DNA of 64,000 nucleotides from Ga0077560 sp046330395 (GTDB lineage Bacteria; Actinomycetota; Thermoleophilia; Miltoncostaeales; Miltoncostaeaceae), in the NCBI GenBank assembly GCA_046330395.1, contig JAXLSS010000001.1, positions 1 to 64,000 on the forward strand, given 5' to 3'. Shown piece after piece: positions 28,117 to 36,652 of the stretch (within the stretch, counting starts at the first letter, position 1; every line of letters begins with the position of its first letter). Both the position numbers and the translations under genes were made by a program. The notes beneath the pieces were generated by a model that had not been told where the DNA came from, searched no databases, and saw only the letters and a program-made list of their open reading frames with translations.

Positions 28117-29343
28117 GGATCACCGTCGTGGAGCCCCGTGACTCCGGGGGGATGATCCACTACGCCTACCACCTGTGCACCGCGCTGTCGCAGGCCGGCG
28201 CGCGCGTGACGCTGCTCACCGGCCCCGACTACGAGCTCACCGACCACCCCCACAACTTCCGGGTGCTGCGCACCTGGCGTCCGGCGGCGCCGCAGCGCTC
28301 TGCGCGCATGACGCCGGCGCGGGGACGGGCGGGTCGCCTGGTGCGCAAGGCGCGGCGCCTCTACCGGCTGGGACGGGCGCTCATGCGGATGGTGGCCGAG
28401 TGGCGCAAGCACATCGGGCGCATCGATGACGACCGCCCGGACTGGGTGCTGTTCGGCAGCATCGAGTACTTCTTCGAGGCGCCGTTCCTGGCGCAGATGC
28501 GCAAGCGTGGGATCCGGCTGGCGTCCATCGTGCACGAGCCCGAGGCGCGCGACGGGCGCCGCACCTTCATCCGGCGCGTCGACCAGCACATGTTCCGGCA
28601 CGTCTACGCGCAGTTCGCGGCGCTGTTCGTGCACAACGAGGCCAACCGCCGCCTGCTGGAGCTGCACCCCAACACTCTCGAGTTGCGCCTGGTGCACGTC
28701 ATCGAGCACGGCAACAACCTGTTGTTGCCGCCTCGGCGGTGCCGTGGCCGTGGATCTGCGTGCCCGTCAGCGGGTTCCCCGAGGACGCTCCGGTGGTGGT
28801 GTTCTTCGGCACGCTGCTGCCCAGCAAGGACATCCCCGACTTCATCGAGGCGTTCGCGCTGGTGCACGCCCGCCACCCCGAGGCGCGGTTGCTCATCGCC
28901 GGGTACGCCTACAAGCACGTCGACCCCAACGACTACGTGGCGCAGGCCGAGGCCCTGGGCCCGTCGCACCGCGTGGTGGTGGCCCCGGCTACGTCCCGCT
29001 GGAGGAGGTCGAGTCGCTGATGGGCCTGGCCGAGGTGGCCGTGTTCCCGTACGCAGCGCCACCCAGAGCGGCGCCCTGCAGGTGGCGTACGCCTTCGGCC
29101 GACCGACTCCGTCATCGCCACCCGCGTCGGGGGCCTGCCCGAGGTGGGTGGAGGAGGGGCGATCGGGCCTGGTGGTGCCGCCTCAGGACCTGCCCGCGTT
29201 GGCGCTGGCCATCAACCGCATGCTCGACGACCCCGAGGAGGCGGCGCGGATGGGGCGGCATGCCAAGCACCTGTCCGACACCAAGCACTCCTGGTCACAC
29301 GTCGCCGCCACCATCCTCGCCGCGTTCAGCGGCGGTGCCGTGA
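28113..29343 (+). pseudogene. Glycosyltransferase family 4, second (frameshifted)
   Basis: The first 205 residues (MRITVVEPRDSGGMIHYAYH to VIEHGNNLLLP) are clean. The second domain changes frame near 28735, 28990, 29055, 29105 and 29140: VVVFFGTLLPSKDIPDFIEAF, RLLIAGYAYKHVDPNDY, GYVPLEEVESLMGLAEVAVF, VIATRVGGLPEV and RSGLVVPPQDLPALALAI. The ATG at 28113 overlaps the previous stop (ATGA). The most natural end is TGA 29341-29343 (ILAAFSAAVP); the frame of the last clean stretch runs on to 29519 into the convergent gene and looks spurious. Likely a retaining transferase of the exopolysaccharide locus. Confidence 0.66.
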
Positions 29344-30478
29344 CGGCGCCGAGCGGCGCGAACCACCCCACGTACCCGCCCGCGCACCCCGGGGCCGTCG
29401 GTGGGCAGCCGCAGGGCCAGGGTGCGGGCCCAGACCATTCCCGCAACGGCCAGCCCCTCCGGGCGTCCACGGCGGGTGAGGATGAGGCGTCGACCGGCGC
29501 ACGCGGGTGGCGAACCTGAGCTTGTAGTCGCTGGTGCCCCGGCCCAGGTCGATGTCGGTGACGCCGTCGTCCAGGCCTGCCCGCATGGCGTGGGCGAAGA
29601 TGGTGATGCCCACGCCCAGCCGGGACCACTCGGGGTCGAACCCGCCCTGATAGTGGGTCTGGCGGTCACCCAGCCGCCACGCGAGTCCCGCCGCCACGGG
29701 CTCTACCGATGTGCTGCACCCACAACCGCAGCCAGCCGCGATGCCGTGCGCAGTCCACGCAGAACCCGGGTCAGCAGATCGCGCGCCTGCATGTCCTTGA
29801 GGCTGGAACCCCCATGCCGTCCCAGCGCATGTCGTGCAGCGTGAACATGGTGTCCATGGCGGCGCGGACCTTCTGGGGGTCGTCCACCAGGGTGAACGCG
29901 CAGCCGGGCTGCTCTTCGTTGCGCCGCATGATGCGGCGGGGTCTCCCGCAGGGTTGGTGCGCTTCATGCCGGCAAGGACCCCGTCCCAGCCGTCACGCGC
30001 ACCGGGGATGGCCGGGCCGCTCGATGTCGCCGCGGTCGGCCACGTGGCAGTCGGCGGCCGCCGCCAGGGCCTCGGCCCAGGGCGCGCCCCTCCTCCGCCC
30101 CGAACAGCAGGATGGCCCGCCAGGGCGGGCGCGGTCGCCAGCGCATAGCCGACTGCCACCGCCACGGCGTTGGCCTACACGTCCTGGGCGGTCATCAGCG
30201 TGAAGGTGTCGCCCAGGTGGTCGCCCGGGAACTGCAGCACCGGAGCGCCCGCCACCCGGGCCTCCACCAGGGGCAGCACGCCGACGGTGCGTTCCCCGTC
30301 GTGCACATGCACCACCGCGGGGCGGGGTGCCGGGGTCGATGCGCAGCGTCTGCTCGAACCATTCGGGGGTGTTGAAGGGTGACCCGCTGCGCACGGCCAT
30401 CTCGCGCCAGGCGTCCGCGATGGCCCGCGCGTCCTGCAGGGTGTACAGCAGCTCCGCGCTGATGCCGGTGGGTCTCAC
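29295..30478 (-). pseudogene. CelD/BcsL-like acetyltransferase (GNAT fold), frameshifted
   Basis: The second of two similar acyltransferases on the minus strand. The N terminus (ELLYTLQDARAIADAWREMA, SPFNTPEWFEQTLRIDPG) and the C-terminal catalytic part (WRLGDRQTHYQGGFDPEWSR, DIDLGRGTSDYKLRF) match the BioF2-like/CelD family, which often acylates polysaccharide sugars. The middle is scattered over three frames. The GTG at 30478 overlaps the stop of the upstream paralog by four bases. The C-terminal end is uncertain: 29295 fits best because a basic tail continues there. It overlaps the end of the GT4 gene from the other strand by about 50 bp. Confidence 0.6.
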
Positions 30479-31529
30479 GCCGCCGCCCGCCGGGACCGGA
30501 CCCGTGCGCGCACGCGCTTGGCCAACGGACGTGCACGCCAGGCCGCCGTGAACCCGCCCTGCACCAGGCGGCCCACCGGGCCACCGGTGCACAGCACCAC
30601 CTCCGCGTAGCCGCGCTGGGCGTTGGCCCACACCTGCTTGAACCCGGCTTGGGATCCGGCGAAGTCGAAGCGGCGCAGCCCCTCGCGGAACGCCGACTCC
30701 ACCTGGTGGGCCAGCAGCACCCGGCCGGGCGAGGCCGCGGAATGGGCCTCGTCGTAGCCGATCTTGAGTGAGTACCGCACCCCGTGCGCCACGAGGTCGA
30801 ATGCGAATGCGACGGCCAGCTCGCCGGCCATCAGCAGATCCAGCCGAAGCCAGCCCCTGTCCGCCGCCCACCTGGCCAGCCCCTCGTAGAACGCGCGACC
30901 CACCGGGTCCTGCACCAGCGCGGTGCCGCCGCGGCCCTTCCATCCGGATGCCTCGATGCGGAACACCTCCGCCATGGCGTCGCCGAGCTGGTCGGGCCGT
31001 CGCACCGTCTCCACGCGGACGGGGCCGGCCTGCTCGAGGCGGGCGCGGGCCCGTCTGAGGTTGCGCTTCTGGGGGACGCCGGCCCAGTAGGCCTCCCAGT
31101 CGCCGTCGATCTCCACCAGCGGCTGGGTGTCGATCGGGCGCTCCAAGAGCGGCAGCCCGTCGAGGGCCGCCGCGTCGCGCAGGGCCGCCATGGCCGCCTC
31201 GTCGCTGGGCACCGGGCGCAGCACCACGGCACCCGGAAGCCGACGGCCCAGCGTCAGCACGGCCGCGGTCGCGGCCTCCGGGTCGGTGGCCGGCACACCC
31301 CACTCCTCGGCCTCGTGCATGCCCGTCCACACGCCGGTGCGCGTGGCCACCACGGGGGCCACCGCCACCAGCCTGCCGCCGTCATGCACGGTGGCCACGC
31401 GCATGCGTTCGGGCGCAGCGTGCGCGGACAACCAGGCGCGCGCGTACCCGGGGTGCAGGGACGGGGGTGCTCCACCTCCTCGGCGAGGGCGGCCCATTCG
31501 ACTCCACCTCCGCGAGTGGCTGGAGGCAC
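30475..31529 (-). pseudogene. CelD/BcsL-like acetyltransferase (GNAT fold), one N-terminal frameshift
   Basis: Nearly intact, about 350 residues. The body (HPGYARAWLSAHAAPERMRV to the C terminus) reads without break and shows the BioF2-like core: QKRNLRRARARLEQAG, EASGWKGRGGTAL, VRYSLKIGYDEAHSAASPG, and RRFDFAGSQAGFKQVWA. The first 18 residues (VPPATRGGGVEWAALAEEV) are in another frame, with the shift in a C-run near 31475. The start is probably the GTG at 31529, 14 bases after the sucD stop, so it may be transcribed with sucCD. Likely substrate: a sugar or amino-sugar of the surface polysaccharide. Confidence 0.7.
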
Positions 31530-31542
31530 CCGACCCGCGCCA

Positions 31543-32412
31543 CTACCCGAGGGCCTCCTTCACCAGCTGGGCCACCTCGGTGGGGTTGGTGCCCACCCGC
31601 ACGCCCTTGGCCTCCAGAGCGTCCTTCTTGCCCTGGGCGGTGCCGGAGCTGCCGGTGATGATGGCCCCCGCATGGCCCATCTGCTTGCCGGGCGGCGCCT
31701 GGAAGCCCGCGATGTACGACACCACCGGGGTCGTCATGTTGGCGGCGATGTACTCGGCGGCCTTCTCCTCCTCGTTGCCGCCGATCTCGCCCACCATCAC
31801 CACCAGGTCGGTCTCCGGGTCCTGCTCGAACCGCGACAGGATGTCGATGAACGAGGACCCCACGATGGGGTCGCCGCCGATGCCCACCACGGTGCTCTGG
31901 CCGATGCCCAGCATCGCCAGCTCCTTGCTGATCTGGTAGGTCAGCGTGCCGGAGCGGGACACCAGCCCGACGCGTCCCGGGTTGAACACCTGGGTGGGCA
32001 TGATGCCCACGGTGGCCTTGCCGGGGCTGATGATGCCCGGGCAGTTGGGGCCGATCAGCACCTGGTTCCCGCGCTTGAGGTGCGTGTAGGCGCGCAGCAT
32101 GTCGTGCGCCGGGATGCCCTCCGTGACGCAGATCACCAGGTCCACGCCGCTCTCCAGCGCCTCGTACAGGGCGTCGGTGGCGAACCGCGGCGGCACGAAC
32201 ACCATGGCGGTGTTGGCGCCCGTGGTCTCCACGGCGTCGCGCACCGTGTTGAACACCGGGATGCCCTCGACGTCCTGCCCGGCCTTGCCGGGGGTGACGC
32301 CGGCCACCACGTTGGTGCCGTACGCCTTGTTGCGGGTGGCGTGGAACGTGCCCTCGCGGCCGGTGATGCCCTGCACCACCAGCTTGGTGTTGCCGTCAAC
32401 CAGAATCGCCAC
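31543..32412 (-). CDS. sucD: Succinyl-CoA synthetase, alpha subunit
   Basis: A 289-residue subunit that holds the phospho-histidine and binds CoA. Visible are the Rossmann start MAILVDGNTKLVVQGITG, the VTPGKAGQ region, GPNCPGIISPG and GHAGAIITGSSGTAQGKK carrying the active-site His of the family. With SucC it interconverts succinyl-CoA plus ADP or GDP and succinate plus nucleoside triphosphate in the TCA cycle. The GTG at 32412 is three bases after the sucC stop. Length and motifs are complete. Confidence 0.96.
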   Translation of the reverse strand: MAILVDGNTKLVVQGITGREGTFHATRNKAYGTNVVAGVTPGKAGQDVEGIPVFNTVRDAVETTGANTAMVFVPPRFATDALYEALESGVDLVICVTEGIPAHDMLRAYTHLKRGNQVLIGPNCPGIISPGKATVGIMPTQVFNPGRVGLVSRSGTLTYQISKELAMLGIGQSTVVGIGGDPIVGSSFIDILSRFEQDPETDLVVMVGEIGGNEEEKAAEYIAANMTTPVVSYIAGFQAPPGKQMGHAGAIITGSSGTAQGKKDALEAKGVRVGTNPTEVAQLVKEALG

Positions 32413-32415
32413 GCC

Positions 32416-33561
32416 CTATGCCCCCTTCGCCAGTTCCACGGCGCGCTGGGCCGCCGACAGCATGGTCTGTTCCACCACCACGTTCTGTGGTGCCTGCTCG
32501 GCGATGATCCGCCGGCCCTCCTCCTCGTTGGTGCCGTCCAGGCGCACCACGATGGGCAGCGTCGCCTTGGTGCGCTCCACCGCGGTGAGGAGGCCCTTGG
32601 CCACCTCGTCGCACCGGGTGATGCCGCCGAAGATGTTGATCAGCAGCGACTTCACCTTGGTGTCGCTGAGCAGCACCTCCAGCGCGGTCACCACCTCGTC
32701 GGCCTGCGAGCCACCGCCGGCGTCCAGGAAGTTGGCGGGCCGGCCACCGGCCAGGGCCACCACGTCGAGGGTGCTCATCACCAGCCCGGCGCCGTTGCCC
32801 AGGATGCCCACGTCGCCGTCGAGCTTGACGTACGTGACGCCCCGCTCGTTGGCCATGCGCTCCTGCTCGTCGTTGGTGACCGACTGGCGCAGGGCGGCCA
32901 GGTCGGGGTGCCGGTACAGGGAGTTGTTGTCGATGGTGACCTTGGCGTCCAGGGCCACCACGTCGCCGCTCTTGGTCCAGATCAGCGGGTTGATCTCCAT
33001 CAGCATGGCGTCGAGGTCGATGAAGGCCTCGTACAGCTGCTGCAGGATGGCCACCACGCCGCGCTGGGCGCCCTCGTCGATCCCGGCCTTGTACACCAGC
33101 CAGCGCGCGTGGTGCGCCTGGAAGCCGGTGAGCGGATCGACGTGCACGCGGGCCAGGGCCTCGGGCGTGCTGTGCGCGACCTCTTCGATGTCCATGCCGC
33201 CCACCGCCGACAGCATGACCAGGGGCTTCTTCTCGCCGCGATCGAACGTGATGGAGGCGTAGTACTCCTTGACGATCTCGGATGCCGCCTCGATCCACAC
33301 GGTGTGCACCGTGTGCCCGCGGATGTCCATGCCCAGGATGGCCTTGGCGTGCGCCTCGGCCTCCTCGGGCGTGTCGGCCAGCTTGATGCCGCCCGCCTTG
33401 CCCCGGCCACCGATCTGCACCTGCGCCTTCACGACGACCTTGCCGCCGATGCGCTCGGCCGCGGCCCGTGCGGCCTCGGGGGTGTCGGCGACCTCGCCAC
33501 TGGGTACGGGGATGCCGTGGCGGGCGAACAGCTGCTTGCCCTGATACTCGAACAGGTCCAA
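32416..33561 (-). CDS. sucC: Succinyl-CoA synthetase, beta subunit
   Basis: The ATP-grasp subunit (381 residues) begins DLFEYQGKQLFARHGIPVP after a TTG start at 33561, which matches the family N terminus and has AGGGGC seven bases upstream. A TTG 30 bases earlier would add ten residues with no ribosome site. Further motifs: VVKAQVQIGGRGKAGG, EINPLIWTKSGDVVALDAK and GNGAGLVMSTLD. First gene of a sucC-sucD unit that reads on into the two acyltransferase genes. A TAGGAT -10 box lies about 60 bp upstream. Confidence 0.95.
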   Translation of the reverse strand: MDLFEYQGKQLFARHGIPVPSGEVADTPEAARAAAERIGGKVVVKAQVQIGGRGKAGGIKLADTPEEAEAHAKAILGMDIRGHTVHTVWIEAASEIVKEYYASITFDRGEKKPLVMLSAVGGMDIEEVAHSTPEALARVHVDPLTGFQAHHARWLVYKAGIDEGAQRGVVAILQQLYEAFIDLDAMLMEINPLIWTKSGDVVALDAKVTIDNNSLYRHPDLAALRQSVTNDEQERMANERGVTYVKLDGDVGILGNGAGLVMSTLDVVALAGGRPANFLDAGGGSQADEVVTALEVLLSDTKVKSLLINIFGGITRCDEVAKGLLTAVERTKATLPIVVRLDGTNEEEGRRIIAEQAPQNVVVEQTMLSAAQRAVELAKGA

Positions 33562-33619
33562 AGTGGATGCCCCTGTGTAGGTGATGAGCAACCGCGCCGC
33601 GGCCGCGACGCCACAGGCG

Positions 33620-33625
33620 ATCCTA
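33620..33625 (-). promoter_or_regulatory. -10 box TAGGAT for sucCD
   Basis: TAGGAT on the minus strand would start transcription near 33613 and leave a leader of about 50 nt before sucC. The divergent secreted gene at 33741 has TAGGGT at 33692-33697 on the plus strand. Confidence 0.45.
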
Positions 33626-33740
33626 CCGCTCGATCGCGTAGACGAACGGCTCCTATACCCATGGACGTTGGCAGGGATGAACGCCCCGGGATAGGGTCGC
33701 GTTCCTCATCGTCCACACCCAGCCCCACGAGGAGAGATCT

Positions 33741-35165
33741 GTGCCCGCTCTCACGTGTCGGCGCGTCGCCTCAGGTGTCGCGCTCGCGGCGGCATTCACC
33801 GCCCCGCTGCTGACCACCTCAGCAATCGCGGCCCCACCAACCGACGTCCCCTTCTCGGCGGCCAGCCCGTTCAACCAGCTGGTCCCGCCCAACCCGCCGA
33901 TCGCGGCGAACTCGGGCAACCTCAACAGTGCGCTGGGCATGCAGTACTCCAGCTGGACGCCATCGGTGTTCACCTCCAGCCCCAGCGACCCGCTGGTGAC
34001 CATCCGCCTCACGGCCGGATGGGGTCCCAACGCGCTCAACGGGCTCAAGGTGCACGTCGATTCCCGCGCGCACCCCTCGTCCGACTCCGACGGCCACGTC
34101 ACCATCGTGGTACCGGACCAGGACCTGGTGGTGAGCCTGTACCAGGCGCGCCCCATCTCCGGGGGCGTGCTGTCGGCCACGTGGGGCGGCATGGCCCACC
34201 TGTCCGGCACCGGGTCCAACATGGCGAACTCGCCGGGTGGACGGGAGTCGGGCATTTCCCAGCTGGCGGGGCTCATCACCCCGGATGACGTGCGCCGGGG
34301 ACTGGCCGAGGGCGCCAACGGCGATCTTGGCCACGCGCTGTCGCTGGTGCACCACACGGTGAGCAACCAGGCGTTCGTGGCCCCCGCCATCTCGCCGGGA
34401 GGCCTGTTCAGCCGGTCGGACGCCCTGCTGATGGGGCAACGTGTGTTCCTGGACCCCACGGTCAACGTGGCCTCCCTGCCGTGCAAGGGCACCGCGCAGG
34501 CGCAGGCGTTCTGCCGGCTGGTGGCCCACACGCTGCAGCGCTACGGAGCCATCACGGTCACCAACTCCAGCAACTTCACGGGGCTGCAGATGGTGAGCCC
34601 CAACAGCTACACGGCCATCGGGCAGGCAAACCCGTGGCCGGGGCTGGTGGGCCCGGACAACAGCGGGTTCTACAACGCCGTCACGTCCGCCATCCCGCTG
34701 CAGAAACTGCACCCCATGGCCGGGCAGGGGATCCCGCAGCAGAGCCACTCCTCCGGAAGCGGGTCGACCGGATCGGGTTCCGGGTCCGGCGGCGGGAGCG
34801 GTTCGGGTGGCGGCGCAGGCCAGGCCCCGGCCCAGCCGGCCACGGGCACCCAGCCGGTGCCCGTGGTGGGCGGCGTCACCGTCACGCGGCGCATCCAGTT
34901 CGTCAACGGCGTGCTGTACACGCGCGTCCAGTTCGTGGCCACCAAGCGCGTCAACGTGCGCGTGCGGTTCCGCATCCAGCGCCCCGACGGCCTGGGTCCG
35001 CGGCGGCGGCTGGTCGCCGTTCGGCGCCTGTTCCCCGGCACCACCACGGTGCTCACCATGAAGCTGTCGGGTGAGGGGTCTCCCAAGGCCGACCTGGCGA
35101 TCTGGCTGATGCGCTCGGGTACCGACGTGCAGCTGCTGGACCAGACGGTGACCCTCAAGAAGTGA
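33741..35165 (+). CDS. Secreted protein, paralog family A (member 3), with Gly/Ser linker and C-terminal sandwich
   Basis: A 474-residue exported protein. The signal peptide (residues 1-31) is followed by SPFNQLVPPNPPI, a usual mature start in this family. The core shares with the genes at 15.5 and 22.7 kb a GLITPDDVRRGL element, GHALSLVHHTV, MGQRVFLDPTV, and HTLQRYGAITV. A Gly/Ser-rich linker (about 335-362) leads to a beta-rich tail (RRIQFVNGVLYTRVQFVATK). Function unknown. The GTG at 33741 follows GAGGAGAG. It is intact, unlike the neighbours at 20.9-31.5 kb, and ends at a strong hairpin. Confidence 0.75.
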   Translation: MPALTCRRVASGVALAAAFTAPLLTTSAIAAPPTDVPFSAASPFNQLVPPNPPIAANSGNLNSALGMQYSSWTPSVFTSSPSDPLVTIRLTAGWGPNALNGLKVHVDSRAHPSSDSDGHVTIVVPDQDLVVSLYQARPISGGVLSATWGGMAHLSGTGSNMANSPGGRESGISQLAGLITPDDVRRGLAEGANGDLGHALSLVHHTVSNQAFVAPAISPGGLFSRSDALLMGQRVFLDPTVNVASLPCKGTAQAQAFCRLVAHTLQRYGAITVTNSSNFTGLQMVSPNSYTAIGQANPWPGLVGPDNSGFYNAVTSAIPLQKLHPMAGQGIPQQSHSSGSGSTGSGSGSGGGSGSGGGAGQAPAQPATGTQPVPVVGGVTVTRRIQFVNGVLYTRVQFVATKRVNVRVRFRIQRPDGLGPRRRLVAVRRLFPGTTTVLTMKLSGEGSPKADLAIWLMRSGTDVQLLDQTVTLKK

Positions 35166-35170
35166 CCGTC

Positions 35171-35202
35171 GCGGGCGGTGCGGGTGGCTCGTCACCGCCC
35201 GC
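35171..35202. terminator. Hairpin terminator between convergent genes
   Basis: A perfect 10-bp stem GCGGGCGGTG / CACCGCCCGC with a 12-base loop lies just after the plus-strand stop and before the end of the minus-strand haemoglobin gene; it can serve both. Confidence 0.75.
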
Positions 35203-35229
35203 ATCGCCGCCCGGTGCCGTCGATTCGGA

Positions 35230-35981
35230 TCAGTCCGGCGGTGTGGTGCTCCACGGCCACAGCGGCACGTGTGCCTCCCGCGGTGGGGTGAAGCCGGGCC
35301 TGGAGTTGCGCAGCGCCACGCCGGTGCCCCACTCGATGTACTCGCGGAACGTGCGCCGGAACCGCGCGTCCGCCGGGAGGCCCGCCTCGTCGAGGGTGCC
35401 CAGGAGCAACTCGATCCACCGGCGCCGCTGTTCCTCGCCGATGTCCCGGTTGATGTGGGCCAGGACCATCGTCGGGTACCCGCCCCGCGTGCGCGTGTAG
35501 GCGGGTGGGCCGCCGAAGACCTCACCCAGCCACAGCGCCACGCGCTCTGGGTGATCGGCCGCCATCCCGCGGAACAACGGCTCCAGCAGTGGGTCCGTGA
35601 CGACCTTGGCATAGAACAGGTGGGTGAGCCTGCGAAACGCGTCCGCGCCGCCGGCGTGCGCGTAGATGGACGAATCGTCCGGCGGGGCCGGCCGGTCCAC
35701 CCGCTCGTGGTGGCTCATCTCCTGGATGTCACCGACGAAGGGCGCCACCGCCTCGTGGAAGCCGCGGAAGCCGGGGCTCGTCCGGAACCCCTGCAGGTGG
35801 CCCTCCATCGAGTCCCCTCGATCCGGACCGTGTATCGGTCCGGATGCTCGACGCCGCGCACCACCTCCCATGCGAGGCAGTGCTCGTCGGCGTCCAGCAC
35901 CGAGCCGGCGCGGTGGTAGGCGGCCTCGAACGCGTCACCGCGCTGTGTGGGGATCGTGTAGCGGATGTACTCGACGATCAT
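35230..35981 (-). pseudogene. ABM monooxygenase-truncated haemoglobin fusion (one frameshift)
   Basis: The ATG at 35981 with GGAGGGG upstream starts an antibiotic-biosynthesis-monooxygenase (ABM) domain: MIVEYIRYTIPTQRGDAFE, AWEVVRGVEHPDRYTVRIE, then after a one-base loss near 35815 DSMEGHLQGFRTSPGFRGF and PFVGDIQEMSHHE. It runs directly into a group 2-like truncated haemoglobin (SIYAHAGGADAFRRLTHLFYAKV, a likely proximal His in VLAHINRDIG, and RTFREYIEWGTGVA). Total about 250 residues. Truncated globins bind O2 or NO, and ABM domains oxidise aromatic substrates with O2, so the globin may supply or scavenge gas. Divergent from a TetR gene with a palindromic operator. The missing base may be an error. 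Confidence 0.75.
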
Positions 35982-36005
35982 GGCCCCTCCGGACGTCCGG
36001 GCATT

Positions 36006-36022
36006 TACGGTACAGTACCGTA
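36006..36022. promoter_or_regulatory. 17-bp palindromic TetR operator
   Basis: TACGGTAC-A-GTACCGTA is a perfect inverted repeat around one central base. It sits 25 bp upstream of the ABM-haemoglobin start and directly before the TetR start. It contains TACAGT (36011-36016), the likely -10 box for the TetR gene. GGTAC/GTACC half-sites are typical of TetR-family operators. Confidence 0.8.
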
Positions 36023-36652
36023 TTGCATTCCGTCGCCTCCACACCGACACCCCGTGGCCGGCCCCGCGATGCCGCCATCGACCGCTCGGCCCTCGCGGCG
36101 GCGCGGCGGCTGCTGGGGGAACGCGGGGTGGGAGGGCTGACCATCGACGAGGTCGCCCGCGCCGCCGGCACCACCCGGCAGGCCGTCTACCGGCGGTGGC
36201 CCACCAAGCGGGCACTCGCCGCCGCGGCGCTGGCGAGCATGGAGGACGACGGCCCGGCGGCCGCGCCGGTGGAGCCGCTTGCCGCGCTCATCGCCGAGCT
36301 CGAGGACTTCCGCGCCGCCGTGAGCAGGCCAGGGCGCCTCTCACTGGTGGGCACGATGCTCCAGACGGCCACCGATGAGGCACTGCGGGCGCGGTATCAG
36401 CAGCGCGTCATCCGCCCACGGCGCCGCCGGCTGCGTGACATCCTGGAGCGGGCGGTGCGCGAGGGGGCACTCCCGGCCGACGGCGACCTTGAGGTTGCCG
36501 TCACCATGCTGACGGGCTCGTGGTACGCCCGTTGCCTCGCCGGAGACGACGAGCCGTCCGACTGGGCGCGACGGGCGGCCCTGCTGGTGTGGGCCTCACT
36601 GGGTGGGGTGGACCACCCGGGCGAAGCGGTCAGCCCACCGCCGTGGGGTTGA
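36023..36652 (+). CDS. TetR-family repressor
   Basis: About 209 residues. The N-terminal helix-turn-helix (TIDEVARAAGTTRQAVYRRW, about residues 36-55) and the preceding RSALAAARRLLGERG helix are classic TetR. The C-terminal ligand-binding half includes RARYQQRVIRPRRRRLRDIL. The only plausible start is TTG 36023, six bases after TACAGT and immediately next to the palindrome, which implies a leaderless, self-repressed message. It probably controls the divergent ABM-haemoglobin gene in response to a small hydrophobic or aromatic ligand. Its end overlaps the convergent membrane gene by 23 bp. Confidence 0.85.
   Translation: MHSVASTPTPRGRPRDAAIDRSALAAARRLLGERGVGGLTIDEVARAAGTTRQAVYRRWPTKRALAAAALASMEDDGPAAAPVEPLAALIAELEDFRAAVSRPGRLSLVGTMLQTATDEALRARYQQRVIRPRRRRLRDILERAVREGALPADGDLEVAVTMLTGSWYARCLAGDDEPSDWARRAALLVWASLGGVDHPGEAVSPPPWG

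Noticed and set aside
29344..29519. Extension of the second GT4 gene to 29519
   Set aside because: The tail is low-complexity, lies antisense to the acyltransferase end, and a stop at 29341-29343 in the adjoining frame gives a natural C terminus.
30784..33813. Plus-strand open frame of about 1000 codons opposite sucCD and the acyltransferases
   Set aside because: It is antisense to confidently recognised genes and has the composition of a GC-rich shadow.
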